A DNA stretch of 55,620 nt, taken from the NCBI GenBank assembly GCA_002353205.1, contig DEJE01000059.1:1-55620 (forward strand), read 5' to 3'. The notes under the pieces were generated by a model. The model did no database searches, was not told the origin of the DNA, and saw nothing but the letters and a program-made list of their open reading frames with translations. The position numbers and the translations under genes are program-made. Origin of the DNA: Prevotella sp. UBA2756. GTDB lineage: Bacteria; Bacteroidota; Bacteroidia; Bacteroidales; Bacteroidaceae. Within the stretch, counting starts at the first letter, position 1, and every line of letters starts with the position of its first letter. Shown one piece after another: positions 42,860 to 51,734 of the stretch.

Positions 42860-44017
42860 ATGAGCTTTACAGAATTCATCGTCAGCAATTTCAATGAGTT
42901 CCTTACCTACACCGGATTTGCCAACGCTACGGTGCCCAACCTCATTATGATTGTCGTAGGAGCCTTCTTCATCTGGCTCGCCATCAAGAAGGACTTCGAG
43001 CCGCTTCTGCTTGTCCCTATAGGTCTGGGCATTATCCTCGGAAACATTCCCTTCCGCGCTGATGCAGGTCTTGAAATCGGTCTTTATGAAGACAACTCCG
43101 TGCTGAACATTTTCTATCAGGGTGTCAGACAAGGATGGTATCCGCCACTCGTCTTTCTGGGCATTGGTGCCATGACAGACTTCTCTGCCCTTATTGCCAA
43201 CCCGAAGCTGGTCCTCATCGGAGCAGCCGCACAATTTGGTATCTTCGGAGCCTACATGACGGCTCTGGCCTTAGGCTTTGAGCCTAACCAAGCCGCAGGT
43301 ATTGCCATCATCGGCGGTGCCGACGGCCCCACAGCCATCTTCCTTTCGTCGAAGACAGCACCCAACCTGATGGGAGCCATTGCCGTCTGCGCCTACTCCT
43401 ACATGGCTCTAGTGCCCGTCATCCAGCCTTTTATCATGCGTCTGATGACCACCAAGAAGGAACGTCTTATTCGCATGAAGCCCGTACGTCACGTCAGCCA
43501 GACCGAGCGCATTCTCTTCCCCATCATCGGACTGCTGCTCACAACGTTCATCGTGCCTTCAGGTCTTCCTCTGCTTGGCATGCTTTTCTTCGGCAACTTG
43601 CTGAAAGAATCAGGAAAGACGACCCGTCTGGCCAAGACTGCCGGTGCTGCTCTGAACGACATCGTCGTCATGCTGCTTGGTCTCACCGTCGGTTGCTCGA
43701 CACAAGCGAGCGAGTTCCTCACGATGAACACCATCTTCATCTTCGCCATTGGTGCCTGCGCATTCATCGTGGCCACCGTCAGTGGCGTTGGATTTGTGAA
43801 AATCATGAACCTCTTCCTGCCTAAAGACAAGAAGATCAATCCGCTTATCGGCAATGCCGGCGTCAGTGCTGTGCCGATGGCAGCCCGAATCTCCAACAAC
43901 CTGGGCCTTGAGTACGACCGCCACAACTTCCTTCTCATGCACGCCATGGGTCCTAACGTGGCCGGCGTTATCGGTTCGGCTGTGGCTGCCGGTGCCTTAC
44001 TCGGTTTCCTGAGCTAA
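42860..44017 (+). CDS. Na+-translocating decarboxylase beta subunit
   Basis: 385 residues with about nine membrane segments. The diagnostic I-I-G-G-A-D-G-P-T-A-I-F near residue 150 carries the Asp of the sodium channel, and the C-terminal N-F-L-L-M-H-A-M-G-P-N-V-A-G-V-I-G-S motif closes the pore domain. It decarboxylates carboxybiotin and couples this to Na+ export. Whether the complex acts on methylmalonyl-CoA or oxaloacetate is set by the alpha subunit, which is not here; the mutAB neighbours favour methylmalonyl-CoA. Confidence 0.93.
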   Translation: MSFTEFIVSNFNEFLTYTGFANATVPNLIMIVVGAFFIWLAIKKDFEPLLLVPIGLGIILGNIPFRADAGLEIGLYEDNSVLNIFYQGVRQGWYPPLVFLGIGAMTDFSALIANPKLVLIGAAAQFGIFGAYMTALALGFEPNQAAGIAIIGGADGPTAIFLSSKTAPNLMGAIAVCAYSYMALVPVIQPFIMRLMTTKKERLIRMKPVRHVSQTERILFPIIGLLLTTFIVPSGLPLLGMLFFGNLLKESGKTTRLAKTAGAALNDIVVMLLGLTVGCSTQASEFLTMNTIFIFAIGACAFIVATVSGVGFVKIMNLFLPKDKKINPLIGNAGVSAVPMAARISNNLGLEYDRHNFLLMHAMGPNVAGVIGSAVAAGALLGFLS

Positions 44018-44029
44018 CACCCAACGGAT

Positions 44030-44623
44030 ATGATGATGCAAGGACGTCCACGAATGGCTATTATCGACCCCAACACGCTTGCCGTGTTGGGGCTCAAATC
44101 GATATTGCAGCAGGTGATGCCCATCATCACTGTTGACACTTTCGGTTCTTTCAGCGAATTGGAATCCAATAATCCCGAGGAGTACGTCCACTACTTCGCT
44201 GCCATGAACATCGTCATCGAGAACCGACAGTTCTTCCTCGAGCATCGTCGCCGCACCATCGTGCTCACCATGACCATCAATTCGCAGATGACCGACTTCC
44301 ACTGCATCTGTATCAACGTTCCTGAGCGCGAACTCATCCGTTCCATCCTTGCCCTCCAGAAAAGAGCCCACCCTAATGGCAAGAACATTCCACCACTACC
44401 AAGCTTCCTGAACGAGAAAGTCCTTACCGACCGCGAGCTTGAAGTTCTTTCACTCATCGTTCAAGGCTATATCAACAAAGAGATAGCCGACAAGCTCTGC
44501 ATCGGGCTCACCACCGTCATCACGCATCGCAAGAACATCATGGACAAGCTCGGCATGAAGAGCGTTTCGGCACTTACCATCTACGCCGTCATGCACGGCT
44601 ATGTCGACATCAACAAAATCTGA
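44030..44623 (+). CDS. LuxR-type regulator with degenerate receiver domain
   Basis: 197 residues. The last 65 (LTDRELEVLSLIVQGYINKEIADKLCIGLTTVITHRKNIMDKLG) form a LuxR/NarL helix-turn-helix. The N-terminal 120 look like a receiver domain (AIIDPNTLAVLGLKSILQQ), but no Asp is found where the phosphorylated residue is expected after the third strand (NIVIENRQFF instead). It may act without phosphorylation. It follows the beta subunit by 12 nt, so it could control the operon or sense the state of the cell's energy metabolism; the target is not known. Confidence 0.75.
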   Translation: MMMQGRPRMAIIDPNTLAVLGLKSILQQVMPIITVDTFGSFSELESNNPEEYVHYFAAMNIVIENRQFFLEHRRRTIVLTMTINSQMTDFHCICINVPERELIRSILALQKRAHPNGKNIPPLPSFLNEKVLTDRELEVLSLIVQGYINKEIADKLCIGLTTVITHRKNIMDKLGMKSVSALTIYAVMHGYVDINKI

Positions 44624-44710
44624 CGAGCTGTATTTTTCCGTTTCAGCAAGATTCCCGTCTGTAGTATTCCGGAACTTAGTAGTTACTATCACTATTCAAA
44701 ATCATTCACC

Positions 44711-45934
44711 ATGGCAACCGAACGGTTATGGAACGCTGATTACTGCAAGGTGATGGCAGCCAACTTCACGCTGTTCTTCGCTTTCTACCTGCTCACACCC
44801 CTGCTTCCGCTCTATCTGAGCGAGCACTTTCACGCCACTAAGGACGTTATTGGCATCGTGCTCTCAGGATATACGCTCACAGCACTCCTTAGCCGACCAT
44901 TCAGCGGGTATCTCGTCGACACATACCCTCGCAAACGAGTCCTTCTCTGGTGCTTTTTCTTCTTCTTCATTTTCTTCGCAGGCTATCCGGCTGCCACTAC
45001 CCTACTTCTGTTCACCATCGTGCGCACACTACACGGAGCACCGTTCGGAGCAGTCACCGTGGCCAACTCAACAATGGCTATCGACGTGCTGCCTTCAAGC
45101 CGCCGCAACGAAGGTATAGGCTACTACGGACTGAGCAACAACCTTGCCATGGCCGTGGCGCCCTCTGTTGCCATTTTCATCTACCACTACACCCACAGTT
45201 TCCATCTCCTCTTCTGGCTGGCATTCATCATAGCACTGGCTGGTTTTATAGCCGACAGCACGGTGAAGAAGTCGCACGACCAACCGCTTGCTGACGACGA
45301 GCCGTCATCGCCAGCCTCACGACAATTGGCAAAGAAGAAACACCGTCTCATCTCATTCGACCGCTTTTTCCTCAAACGTGGCTGGCTGCTGGCTGTCAAC
45401 ATGGTGTTCTTCGGATTCTGTTTCGGCGTTCTAAGCAACTACCTGGCCATCTACGGAAAGGAAGTCATGGGCATAACGGGCCGCACAGGAGCCTATTTCG
45501 CCATTCTCTCCGCTGGGCTCATCCTCTCTCGCCTGCAGGGCAGCAAGGCTCTTCGCGAAGGAAAGCTCACGCTCAACGCTATCGAGGGCACTATCCTCAG
45601 CACCATTGGCTATCTGCTCTTCGTGGCATGCCCCAACAGCATTGGCTATTACGGCTCGGCTATCTTCATTGGACTTGGAAACGGCCACATGTGGCCTGCG
45701 TTCCAGAACATGATTATTTCCGTAGCACGCCACAACCAGCGAGGAACGGCCAACAGTACCATCCTCGTATCGTGGGACATCGGAATGGGATTAGGCGTGC
45801 TCATCGGCGGTTTCATCAGCGAAATGCTGGGCTATACGCCTGCCTTCTGGCTTGTTGCAATGGCTCAGGCGCTTGGCATGCTCATTTTCATCGCGTTCAC
45901 CCGCCCGTTCTTCGAGTCGCGACGACTGGAATAG
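44711..45934 (+). CDS. MFS transporter
   Basis: 407 residues with 12 hydrophobic segments in two bundles. A typical MFS loop is present after the second segment (GYLVDTYPRKRVLL) and the antiporter-like SRPFSGYLVD sits near it, which suggests drug- or metabolite-efflux subfamilies. A charged loop (KKSHDQPLADDEPSSPASRQLAKKKHR) separates the halves. Substrate is unknown. It stands 87 nt after the regulator and is convergent with the glycosyltransferase group. Confidence 0.85.
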   Translation: MATERLWNADYCKVMAANFTLFFAFYLLTPLLPLYLSEHFHATKDVIGIVLSGYTLTALLSRPFSGYLVDTYPRKRVLLWCFFFFFIFFAGYPAATTLLLFTIVRTLHGAPFGAVTVANSTMAIDVLPSSRRNEGIGYYGLSNNLAMAVAPSVAIFIYHYTHSFHLLFWLAFIIALAGFIADSTVKKSHDQPLADDEPSSPASRQLAKKKHRLISFDRFFLKRGWLLAVNMVFFGFCFGVLSNYLAIYGKEVMGITGRTGAYFAILSAGLILSRLQGSKALREGKLTLNAIEGTILSTIGYLLFVACPNSIGYYGSAIFIGLGNGHMWPAFQNMIISVARHNQRGTANSTILVSWDIGMGLGVLIGGFISEMLGYTPAFWLVAMAQALGMLIFIAFTRPFFESRRLE

Positions 45935-46045
45935 CCCAGCCTGTGCACGAACAGAATACACTCACCCCGCAACACACGTCGCCTTAGTTTTTCAGTTGAA
46001 CTTTTCTGCTTGATAAAATGAGCCGTTTTACAAGGTGAAATGACT

Positions 46046-47155
46046 CTACTTGCAAAACACTTCTACATATTGCCTAGCCACTTTCATGTAGTCGTGATGC
46101 TTCTTCACGTATTCCACACTCTGCCGCTTCAGCAATGGTATTCGTTGAGGATTCAATACGAGTCGCTCCATTTGCCCGACAACGCTTTCATAGGTAGGTT
46201 CCACATTGATGATAGGCTTCAGCTCGGTCTCGTTCAGTATGTCGTAGTTCTCAGGCTCCCCCCCTCCGATGTCGATGATACCCTTGCTCATGGCAAGGAG
46301 CGAGTTCATTGAGGGAGTGTAGGAATAGAGCTGATCGAGGATGGCATCGCTGTCGTCGATCAGCTGGCGATACTGGCTGAACGGAACGCTCTCGGCTATC
46401 TTCAACGTCATCCGGTCCGGGTGGCGCTCAAGGACCTTCTCTGCCGCTTTGAGCATGATGTCTGTTCCTTTATAGGCCGATCGTTCCTTGTTGATGCCGA
46501 TGAAGAATACTGTCTTGCGTGGTTCCTCGCTCGTTTGAAGTCTTTTGTCAGAGGACTCTTTGCCCGACGGCATTTCAACGGGGAACGGAATGAAAGTGGT
46601 CTTGTGTGGGAATACAAGATGGTAGCAGGCCCAGTACTCGTACAGTCCGGCTATGATGCCGTCGCAATCATGGGCTATCATCTTGTTGAGCCGCTCTTTG
46701 GGTGTGCCAACCCAATCGTTGCGCTCCCTGTCGGCATCTTCATTATGACGTAGTTCGTCACCGATATTGAAGTCACTATAACGTAATGGTTTCTGTGTAT
46801 CGCAGACGTGAATCCAGTAATAGTCCATCCCAAAGGCTCCCATGAACACCTTCTCATTGTGCTTGCGCAGGTATCTGTATACCATCGAGATGCGCTGAGC
46901 CTTGAGTTCAAGGAACATGGGGTTAATCAGTTGCACGACATCGAAGTTTCTCAGACGTGGCAACACCGCAAGAAGCTTCGCCACATAGCAGAACGTCCCC
47001 CAAAGACCGGGCTTCCTAACGAGCGAAATGTCGCGGTCGTAGTCTTTCCAGAAGTCTCCGTTGCTGACTACGAGCACCTCGTGGCCGAGTTTCTTCAAGC
47101 CTTTGGCCAGCGTGGCGTGTACGTTGCTGTATTCTCCGAGTAACAATATCCTCAT
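46046..47155 (-). CDS. Glycosyltransferase, GT4-like
   Basis: 369 residues. N-terminus MRILLLGEYSNVHATLAKGLKKLGHEV, the start of a GT-B sugar transferase of the GT4 type, with the late helix N-S-L-L-A-M-S-K-G-I-I-D-I-G-G-G-E-P-E (family E-x7-E-like region). The donor sugar cannot be read from the sequence. It is last on the minus strand of the polysaccharide group and follows a GT2 enzyme. Confidence 0.75.
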   Translation of the reverse strand: MRILLLGEYSNVHATLAKGLKKLGHEVLVVSNGDFWKDYDRDISLVRKPGLWGTFCYVAKLLAVLPRLRNFDVVQLINPMFLELKAQRISMVYRYLRKHNEKVFMGAFGMDYYWIHVCDTQKPLRYSDFNIGDELRHNEDADRERNDWVGTPKERLNKMIAHDCDGIIAGLYEYWACYHLVFPHKTTFIPFPVEMPSGKESSDKRLQTSEEPRKTVFFIGINKERSAYKGTDIMLKAAEKVLERHPDRMTLKIAESVPFSQYRQLIDDSDAILDQLYSYTPSMNSLLAMSKGIIDIGGGEPENYDILNETELKPIINVEPTYESVVGQMERLVLNPQRIPLLKRQSVEYVKKHHDYMKVARQYVEVFCK

Positions 47156-47188
47156 TGCCGTCCCTGATAATAAGTGATGAGCCTAGGT

Positions 47189-48172
47189 TCAGTTTTCCTT
47201 TTTCATCCAGGGCAGCGTCCTGAGCAGTATTTTCCTTCCTATCTGACTGTTAGTCATTCTTCGGAAGTACTTGTATTTCTGCGTGTAGTTGCGCTCGGGA
47301 AGGGGGAAGAGTCCCTTGGCCTGAAGCCTTTGAAGACGGTCTTCGAGCATCTTGTCCGACCGGGTGATGACGATGATGTTGTAGATGTAGTCCATCGTGA
47401 GCTGGGCCACACGTCGCTGCAAGGCAACTCGCTCTGCTGGTGGCAAGGTGTCGGCAAGATGATTCAGCTGATAGATGATGTACTCGGCATCGTCGAGCCG
47501 CCGCATCTTCCATTGTGCGTTGTTCTCGTGGACGATAGAACTTGGCCTCTCGCGATAATAGTAGGCATAGGTCTCGGTACTGAAGAGCGACTCGGCCCTG
47601 ATGACAATTTGCGGGGTGAACTCCTCGTCTTCGTGCAACAAATTGGGCGTGAATCTCAGATCCATGAGCATTTTCTTCTTGAACACATAACCACAAGCCG
47701 AAGCTCTGAGGTTGTTTCGTTTCATGTATTCCGTTCCGTTCATTGGACCATCGAAGAGATATGGAGTGTCGACCTCGGTGCCTTCTCTCGACTGGTTGAA
47801 GACTACGATGTCGGGATGCTGGTATCTGACGATGTCAAGACAATGCTCATACCCAGCCCTTATAAGGCAATCGTCGGCATCTACAAACTGAATGTATTCG
47901 CCCTTGCATGTATCAATGCCTCGGTTGCGCGCCTCGCTGAGCCCTTTGTTTCGTTGGCGGAGATAGATCAGCTGGTCACGGAAATCGAGGAGTTCGTTCA
48001 GGGGGCTGATGTCGGACCCGTCGTCAATGAGTATGATCTCGCGTTCGCTCTCGGAAAGCGAGAGCGCCAAGATGCTCTCTATGCACTCGCGGAGCATGGC
48101 TACGGGAATGTTGTAGTAAGTGATGATGAAACTTACGATGGGTTGTTTTTGAACTTCTTGTGTAACTGGCAT
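47189..48172 (-). CDS. Glycosyltransferase family 2
   Basis: 327 residues. GT-A fold: VSFIITYYNIPVAMLRECIESIL at the start, I-L-I-D-D-G-S near residue 50 and the metal site Q-F-V-D-A-D-D around residue 95. It should transfer a hexose to a growing surface glycan at the cytosolic face. The start overlaps the preceding GT2 gene by 40 nt, so a slightly later start is possible. Confidence 0.85.
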   Translation of the reverse strand: MPVTQEVQKQPIVSFIITYYNIPVAMLRECIESILALSLSESEREIILIDDGSDISPLNELLDFRDQLIYLRQRNKGLSEARNRGIDTCKGEYIQFVDADDCLIRAGYEHCLDIVRYQHPDIVVFNQSREGTEVDTPYLFDGPMNGTEYMKRNNLRASACGYVFKKKMLMDLRFTPNLLHEDEEFTPQIVIRAESLFSTETYAYYYRERPSSIVHENNAQWKMRRLDDAEYIIYQLNHLADTLPPAERVALQRRVAQLTMDYIYNIIVITRSDKMLEDRLQRLQAKGLFPLPERNYTQKYKYFRRMTNSQIGRKILLRTLPWMKKEN

Positions 48173-49059
48173 GTCTTTTCTATTCCAATTAGTTTTACAA
48201 GTGCTACCTTGAGCATATTGCTGAAAGAAGATGTCCTGAACGGATTCAGTCTTGCGCCCCGATCATTCAGAAACACTTGGCCGCCCAGACGGCACACGTC
48301 AATCTGGATGTTCATTACGTGTACGAAATACTCGGTCAGGCCTTCTCCCCGCAACAGAAGAGGATGGTTGTCGAGCACGTCGACGTGGGCTTTGAGCAAC
48401 TGTTCGAGCGCCCTGCGGTCGGCATTGACGGTTATCCCCTCGGGGTTATCGCTGTAGAGATATCGCCCGGTGGCTGTGGTGGCCACCATGTGGGCCTCCT
48501 TGAGAAGAGCGGGCAGCGTGGCGATGTCTTCAAAGACCCGCCCTTCTGGGAAGCTTAGGTTGCTGAAGAGCTTCCTTCTGAATAATTTGTTGCATGCATA
48601 GCTATGCTTGTAGGCTTTTCCACGCAACCAGTAGTCGGCCATGTCGGTGTAAATCGTCTCTTCCAATGAAAGAGTTTGCTCGTTAGGCTTTCCGTGATGC
48701 GAGGTGATGGGAAACTCCAGTATGTCATATTCGGGATGCTCTTCCATCTTTTCCAAAAGTGGCTTGTAGGTGGAGGGAGCCAACAGGTCGTCGGAGTCGA
48801 CGAATGTGATGACGTCTCCTGCCGACTTCCTGATGCCGGTATTGCGCGCTGCACTTAGTCCGCCGTTCTTCTGGTGGATGGTCTGTATGCGATAATCAGT
48901 AGTCGACATTTCGTCGCATATCGTTCCGCTCCCATCGGGAGACCCGTCGTCAACGAGAATGACCTCCATGTCGTCGACCTCTTGCGCCAACACGCTGCCG
49001 ACACAGGCTCCCAACGACTTTTCCACACGGTAGACAGGAATGATCACACTGAGTTTCAT
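48133..49059 (-). CDS. Glycosyltransferase family 2
   Basis: 308 residues from the ATG at 49059 (MKLSVIIPVYRVEKSLGACV). The frame is open upstream to 49164, but the start is set here by the GT2 opening V-I-I-P-V-Y-R-V and by a -7 box that ends 5 nt before this ATG. V-D-D-G-S-P-D-G and F-V-D-S-D-D are the nucleotide-sugar and metal motifs. It is divergent from the flippase gene, whose ATG lies 119 nt away. Confidence 0.87.
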   Translation of the reverse strand: MKLSVIIPVYRVEKSLGACVGSVLAQEVDDMEVILVDDGSPDGSGTICDEMSTTDYRIQTIHQKNGGLSAARNTGIRKSAGDVITFVDSDDLLAPSTYKPLLEKMEEHPEYDILEFPITSHHGKPNEQTLSLEETIYTDMADYWLRGKAYKHSYACNKLFRRKLFSNLSFPEGRVFEDIATLPALLKEAHMVATTATGRYLYSDNPEGITVNADRRALEQLLKAHVDVLDNHPLLLRGEGLTEYFVHVMNIQIDVCRLGGQVFLNDRGARLNPFRTSSFSNMLKVALVKLIGIEKTCQLHKKFKNNPS

Positions 49060-49064
49060 CGGCG

Positions 49065-49072
49065 CAAAGATA
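49065..49072 (-). promoter_or_regulatory. -7 box of GT2 gene, 5 nt from ATG
   Basis: TATCTTTG on the minus strand, then CGCCG, then ATG. Same geometry as the Gfo/Idh and uvrB genes. A -33 TTG is not clear. Confidence 0.6.
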
Positions 49073-49125
49073 AGCATTTTTATTGATGTGCTGAAATAAT
49101 CACCGTAAAAAAAAGGCACCAAGCA

Positions 49126-49133
49126 TAGTTTTG
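49126..49133 (+). promoter_or_regulatory. -7 box ahead of the flippase gene
   Basis: TAGTTTTG on the plus strand, 45 nt before the ATG at 49179. No good -33 TTG. Confidence 0.45.
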
Positions 49134-49178
49134 CCACGAGAATGTAATAAAACGCAGACTTCAACGTTATAAAGTAAT

Positions 49179-50675
49179 ATGGGCAGGCAAAAGGAAAGCA
49201 GCTATCTGCATATACTGAAATACACAGGTCTGTTTGGTGGTGTGCAGGGATTATCCATCCTCATCAGCATTGTTCGCAACAAGCTGGTGGCACTCATTCT
49301 TGGTCCCCAGGGATTAGGCCTCATTTCGCTCTTCAACTCCACGGTGAAACTGGTGTCAGACTCGTCCAATCTAGGTCTTTCGATGAGTGCCGTAAAAAAC
49401 ATATCGGAAGCTTACGAGACAGGCGACGACGAGCGCGTGGCCCGTTCGATAAGCACGATCCGCCTATGGAGTTTCCTGACGGCCCTTGCTGGCACCATGC
49501 TATGCGTAGTGCTGAGTCCTTTGCTCGACAAATGGACGTTCAATTGGGGCAATCATGTGCTTCACTTCATCCTCTTGTCGCCCATTGTAGGCCTAATAGC
49601 CATCACGGGAGGTGAGACGGCCATCCTCAAGGGGACGCGCCGACTGAAGACATTGGCGGCCATCTCGGTTCTGAATGTCATCATGGCACTCATCACGTCG
49701 GTGCCGCTCTATTTGCTTTGGGGAGAAAAGGCCATCGTGCCGTCGCTCGTCATCGCCGCTTTGTCGCAGATGCTTCTCACCGTATGGCACTCTTATCGCG
49801 CCCATCCCCTTCGACTCACGGCCAATCGGCTGCTCTTTACCGAAGGCTACGGCATGGTTCGCCTCGGTGTTGCTTTCGTCATGGCCGGTATTCTGGGTAG
49901 CGGAGCCGACTTTATCATCCGTTCCTACCTGAACAATGTGGCCTCTCTTCAGGAAGTGGGCCTCTTCAATGCCGGATATATGATGACGATGGTGTATGCT
50001 GGCCTGGTATTCTCTGCGATGGACACCGACTTCTTCCCTCGATTGTCGGCCGTGAACACCAACAGGGAGCAAAGAAACCTTGAAGTGAACCGCCAAATCG
50101 AGGTGTCGATGCTGCTGATATCGCCAATGATTGTATTCTTCATCATCTCCCTGCCCATCCTTCTACCCCTGTTGTATAGCCATCAGTTCATGCCCGCCAT
50201 CGACATGGTGCAGGTGATGTCGCTCGCCTTGTATTTCCGTGCCATGAAGCTGCCGCTTTCCTACATTCCGTTGGCAAAAGGCGACTCCGTGGCATACCTC
50301 TTTCTCGAGATGATCTACGACATCACGATCGTGATTATGGTCGTGTTCATGTTCCGATCTTTCGGCCTCAAGGGAGCAGGTTTTGCCATTACGATTACCG
50401 GCGTGCTCGAATATGTGCTGCTCCTGGTGTTCATGAGGGTGAAATACGGCTTCAGGCTCTCCTCTGGAGGAGTACGCTACGCTTGTCTGCAGATTCCTCT
50501 CGGATTGCTAGCCTACGTCCTGGTGTGCTATTCCTCAGGTTTGAACTATTGGATTATCGGTCTCGTCCTTTTTCTAACAAGCACCTGCGTTTCGTTCATC
50601 ATTCTACATCGGAAGACGTCACTCTGGTCGATATTGGCCGACAAAATCAACAGGAAAAAAAGTCATCGGGAATAA
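49179..50675 (+). CDS. Polysaccharide flippase (Wzx/O-antigen translocase type)
   Basis: 498 residues with about 12-14 hydrophobic segments and few charged residues, in the MOP-superfamily pattern. A conserved start is seen (YTGLFGGVQGLSILISIVRNK, then LGPQGLGLISLFNS). It would move lipid-linked sugar units across the inner membrane. It is flanked by four glycosyltransferase genes, consistent with assembly of an O-antigen-like or capsule-like polymer. The polymerase gene is not in this window. Confidence 0.85.
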   Translation: MGRQKESSYLHILKYTGLFGGVQGLSILISIVRNKLVALILGPQGLGLISLFNSTVKLVSDSSNLGLSMSAVKNISEAYETGDDERVARSISTIRLWSFLTALAGTMLCVVLSPLLDKWTFNWGNHVLHFILLSPIVGLIAITGGETAILKGTRRLKTLAAISVLNVIMALITSVPLYLLWGEKAIVPSLVIAALSQMLLTVWHSYRAHPLRLTANRLLFTEGYGMVRLGVAFVMAGILGSGADFIIRSYLNNVASLQEVGLFNAGYMMTMVYAGLVFSAMDTDFFPRLSAVNTNREQRNLEVNRQIEVSMLLISPMIVFFIISLPILLPLLYSHQFMPAIDMVQVMSLALYFRAMKLPLSYIPLAKGDSVAYLFLEMIYDITIVIMVVFMFRSFGLKGAGFAITITGVLEYVLLLVFMRVKYGFRLSSGGVRYACLQIPLGLLAYVLVCYSSGLNYWIIGLVLFLTSTCVSFIILHRKTSLWSILADKINRKKSHRE

Positions 50676-50699
50676 AGGGTCAAACAAATCGATGTATTC

Positions 50700-51686
50700 A
50701 TGGTCAAGATTTCATTATTGATAGCCGTCTACAACTCGGAAGCCTATCTCCGCACCTGCCTCGACTCGCTTCTTGCCCAAACATACGGCGAGTTTCAGGC
50801 GATATGCGTCGATGACGGTTCTACAGACGGCTCGCCTGAAGTCCTGAACGAATACGCCAGGCTCGACCCGCGTATCACCGTCATCTCGCTACCAGCGAAT
50901 ATGGGGCAGGCCGTGGCTCGCAACGAAGGTTTGAAACATGCCCAGGGAGCGTATACCGCTATGCTCGACAGCGACGATTGGCTGGCTCCAGACGCGTTGG
51001 AGACGGCCATGAAGGTGATAGAAGAGAACCATCAGACCGACGCCGTTCTCTTCGACCTGCACTATGCTTATCCCGACGGGCACTACAAGCCTTACCCCCA
51101 TCGGTTCGACCAAGCCTTCACGGGCGAAGAAGCCTTCCGGCTGAGTCTCGACTGGAAGCTTCATGGCGTCTACCTCATACGAACTTCCATCCACAAACGA
51201 TTCCCCTACGACACATCAGCACGGCTCTATAGCGACGATAACACCACACGCCTGCACTATCTCGCCTGCCACGAAGTGCGCACCTCGCGAGCCGCCTATT
51301 ACTATAGGCAACACGAACATTCGGCCACTCATCAAGTTTCGATGAGACGTTTCGACAGGATGCTGGCCGACGAGTCGATGAAGCAAGCCTTGGAAGGAAT
51401 GAACATTAGGGATGAAGACCTCAACCGGTTTGAAACATACCGATGGCTGGTCGTAGTAGACAGCTATGGCTTCTATCTCAACAATCGCAAGACGTTGGGG
51501 CAGCAAGGAAGCCGAGAGGCTCTGCTACTCATCAGGAAGTATTGGCAGACCATCGAGGTGAAACGCCTTCCCTACTCCACCCGTCTGAAGCCGGGCTTTA
51601 TTCCCTTCCGGTGTTCGTGGACAATGTTTCGCTTGGAAGAATGGGCTTATTTCACGATGAAAAGGCTGCTCAGACGTTCATCATGA
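50700..51686 (+). CDS. Glycosyltransferase family 2
   Basis: 328 residues: KISLLIAVYNSEAYLRTCLDSLL at the start, C-V-D-D-G-S-T-D-G near residue 40 and M-L-D-S-D-D-W at about 93. GT-A fold with the D-x-D metal site. It is on the same strand as the flippase with a 24-nt gap. The donor sugar is unknown. Confidence 0.87.
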   Translation: MVKISLLIAVYNSEAYLRTCLDSLLAQTYGEFQAICVDDGSTDGSPEVLNEYARLDPRITVISLPANMGQAVARNEGLKHAQGAYTAMLDSDDWLAPDALETAMKVIEENHQTDAVLFDLHYAYPDGHYKPYPHRFDQAFTGEEAFRLSLDWKLHGVYLIRTSIHKRFPYDTSARLYSDDNTTRLHYLACHEVRTSRAAYYYRQHEHSATHQVSMRRFDRMLADESMKQALEGMNIRDEDLNRFETYRWLVVVDSYGFYLNNRKTLGQQGSREALLLIRKYWQTIEVKRLPYSTRLKPGFIPFRCSWTMFRLEEWAYFTMKRLLRRSS

Positions 51687-51734
51687 CGGTTTTCTACCCG
51701 ATGAAAGGTTATAGGAACAGGAACCTAGGACCTA

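Noticed and set aside
47174..48457. 427-codon plus-strand open frame
   Set aside because: Antisense to two GT2 genes; no family resemblance and no ribosome-binding site.
51687..51734. Terminator between the convergent GT2 gene and uvrB
   Set aside because: Only 5-bp stems (AGGTT/AACCT) and no T-run on either strand; not enough to call.
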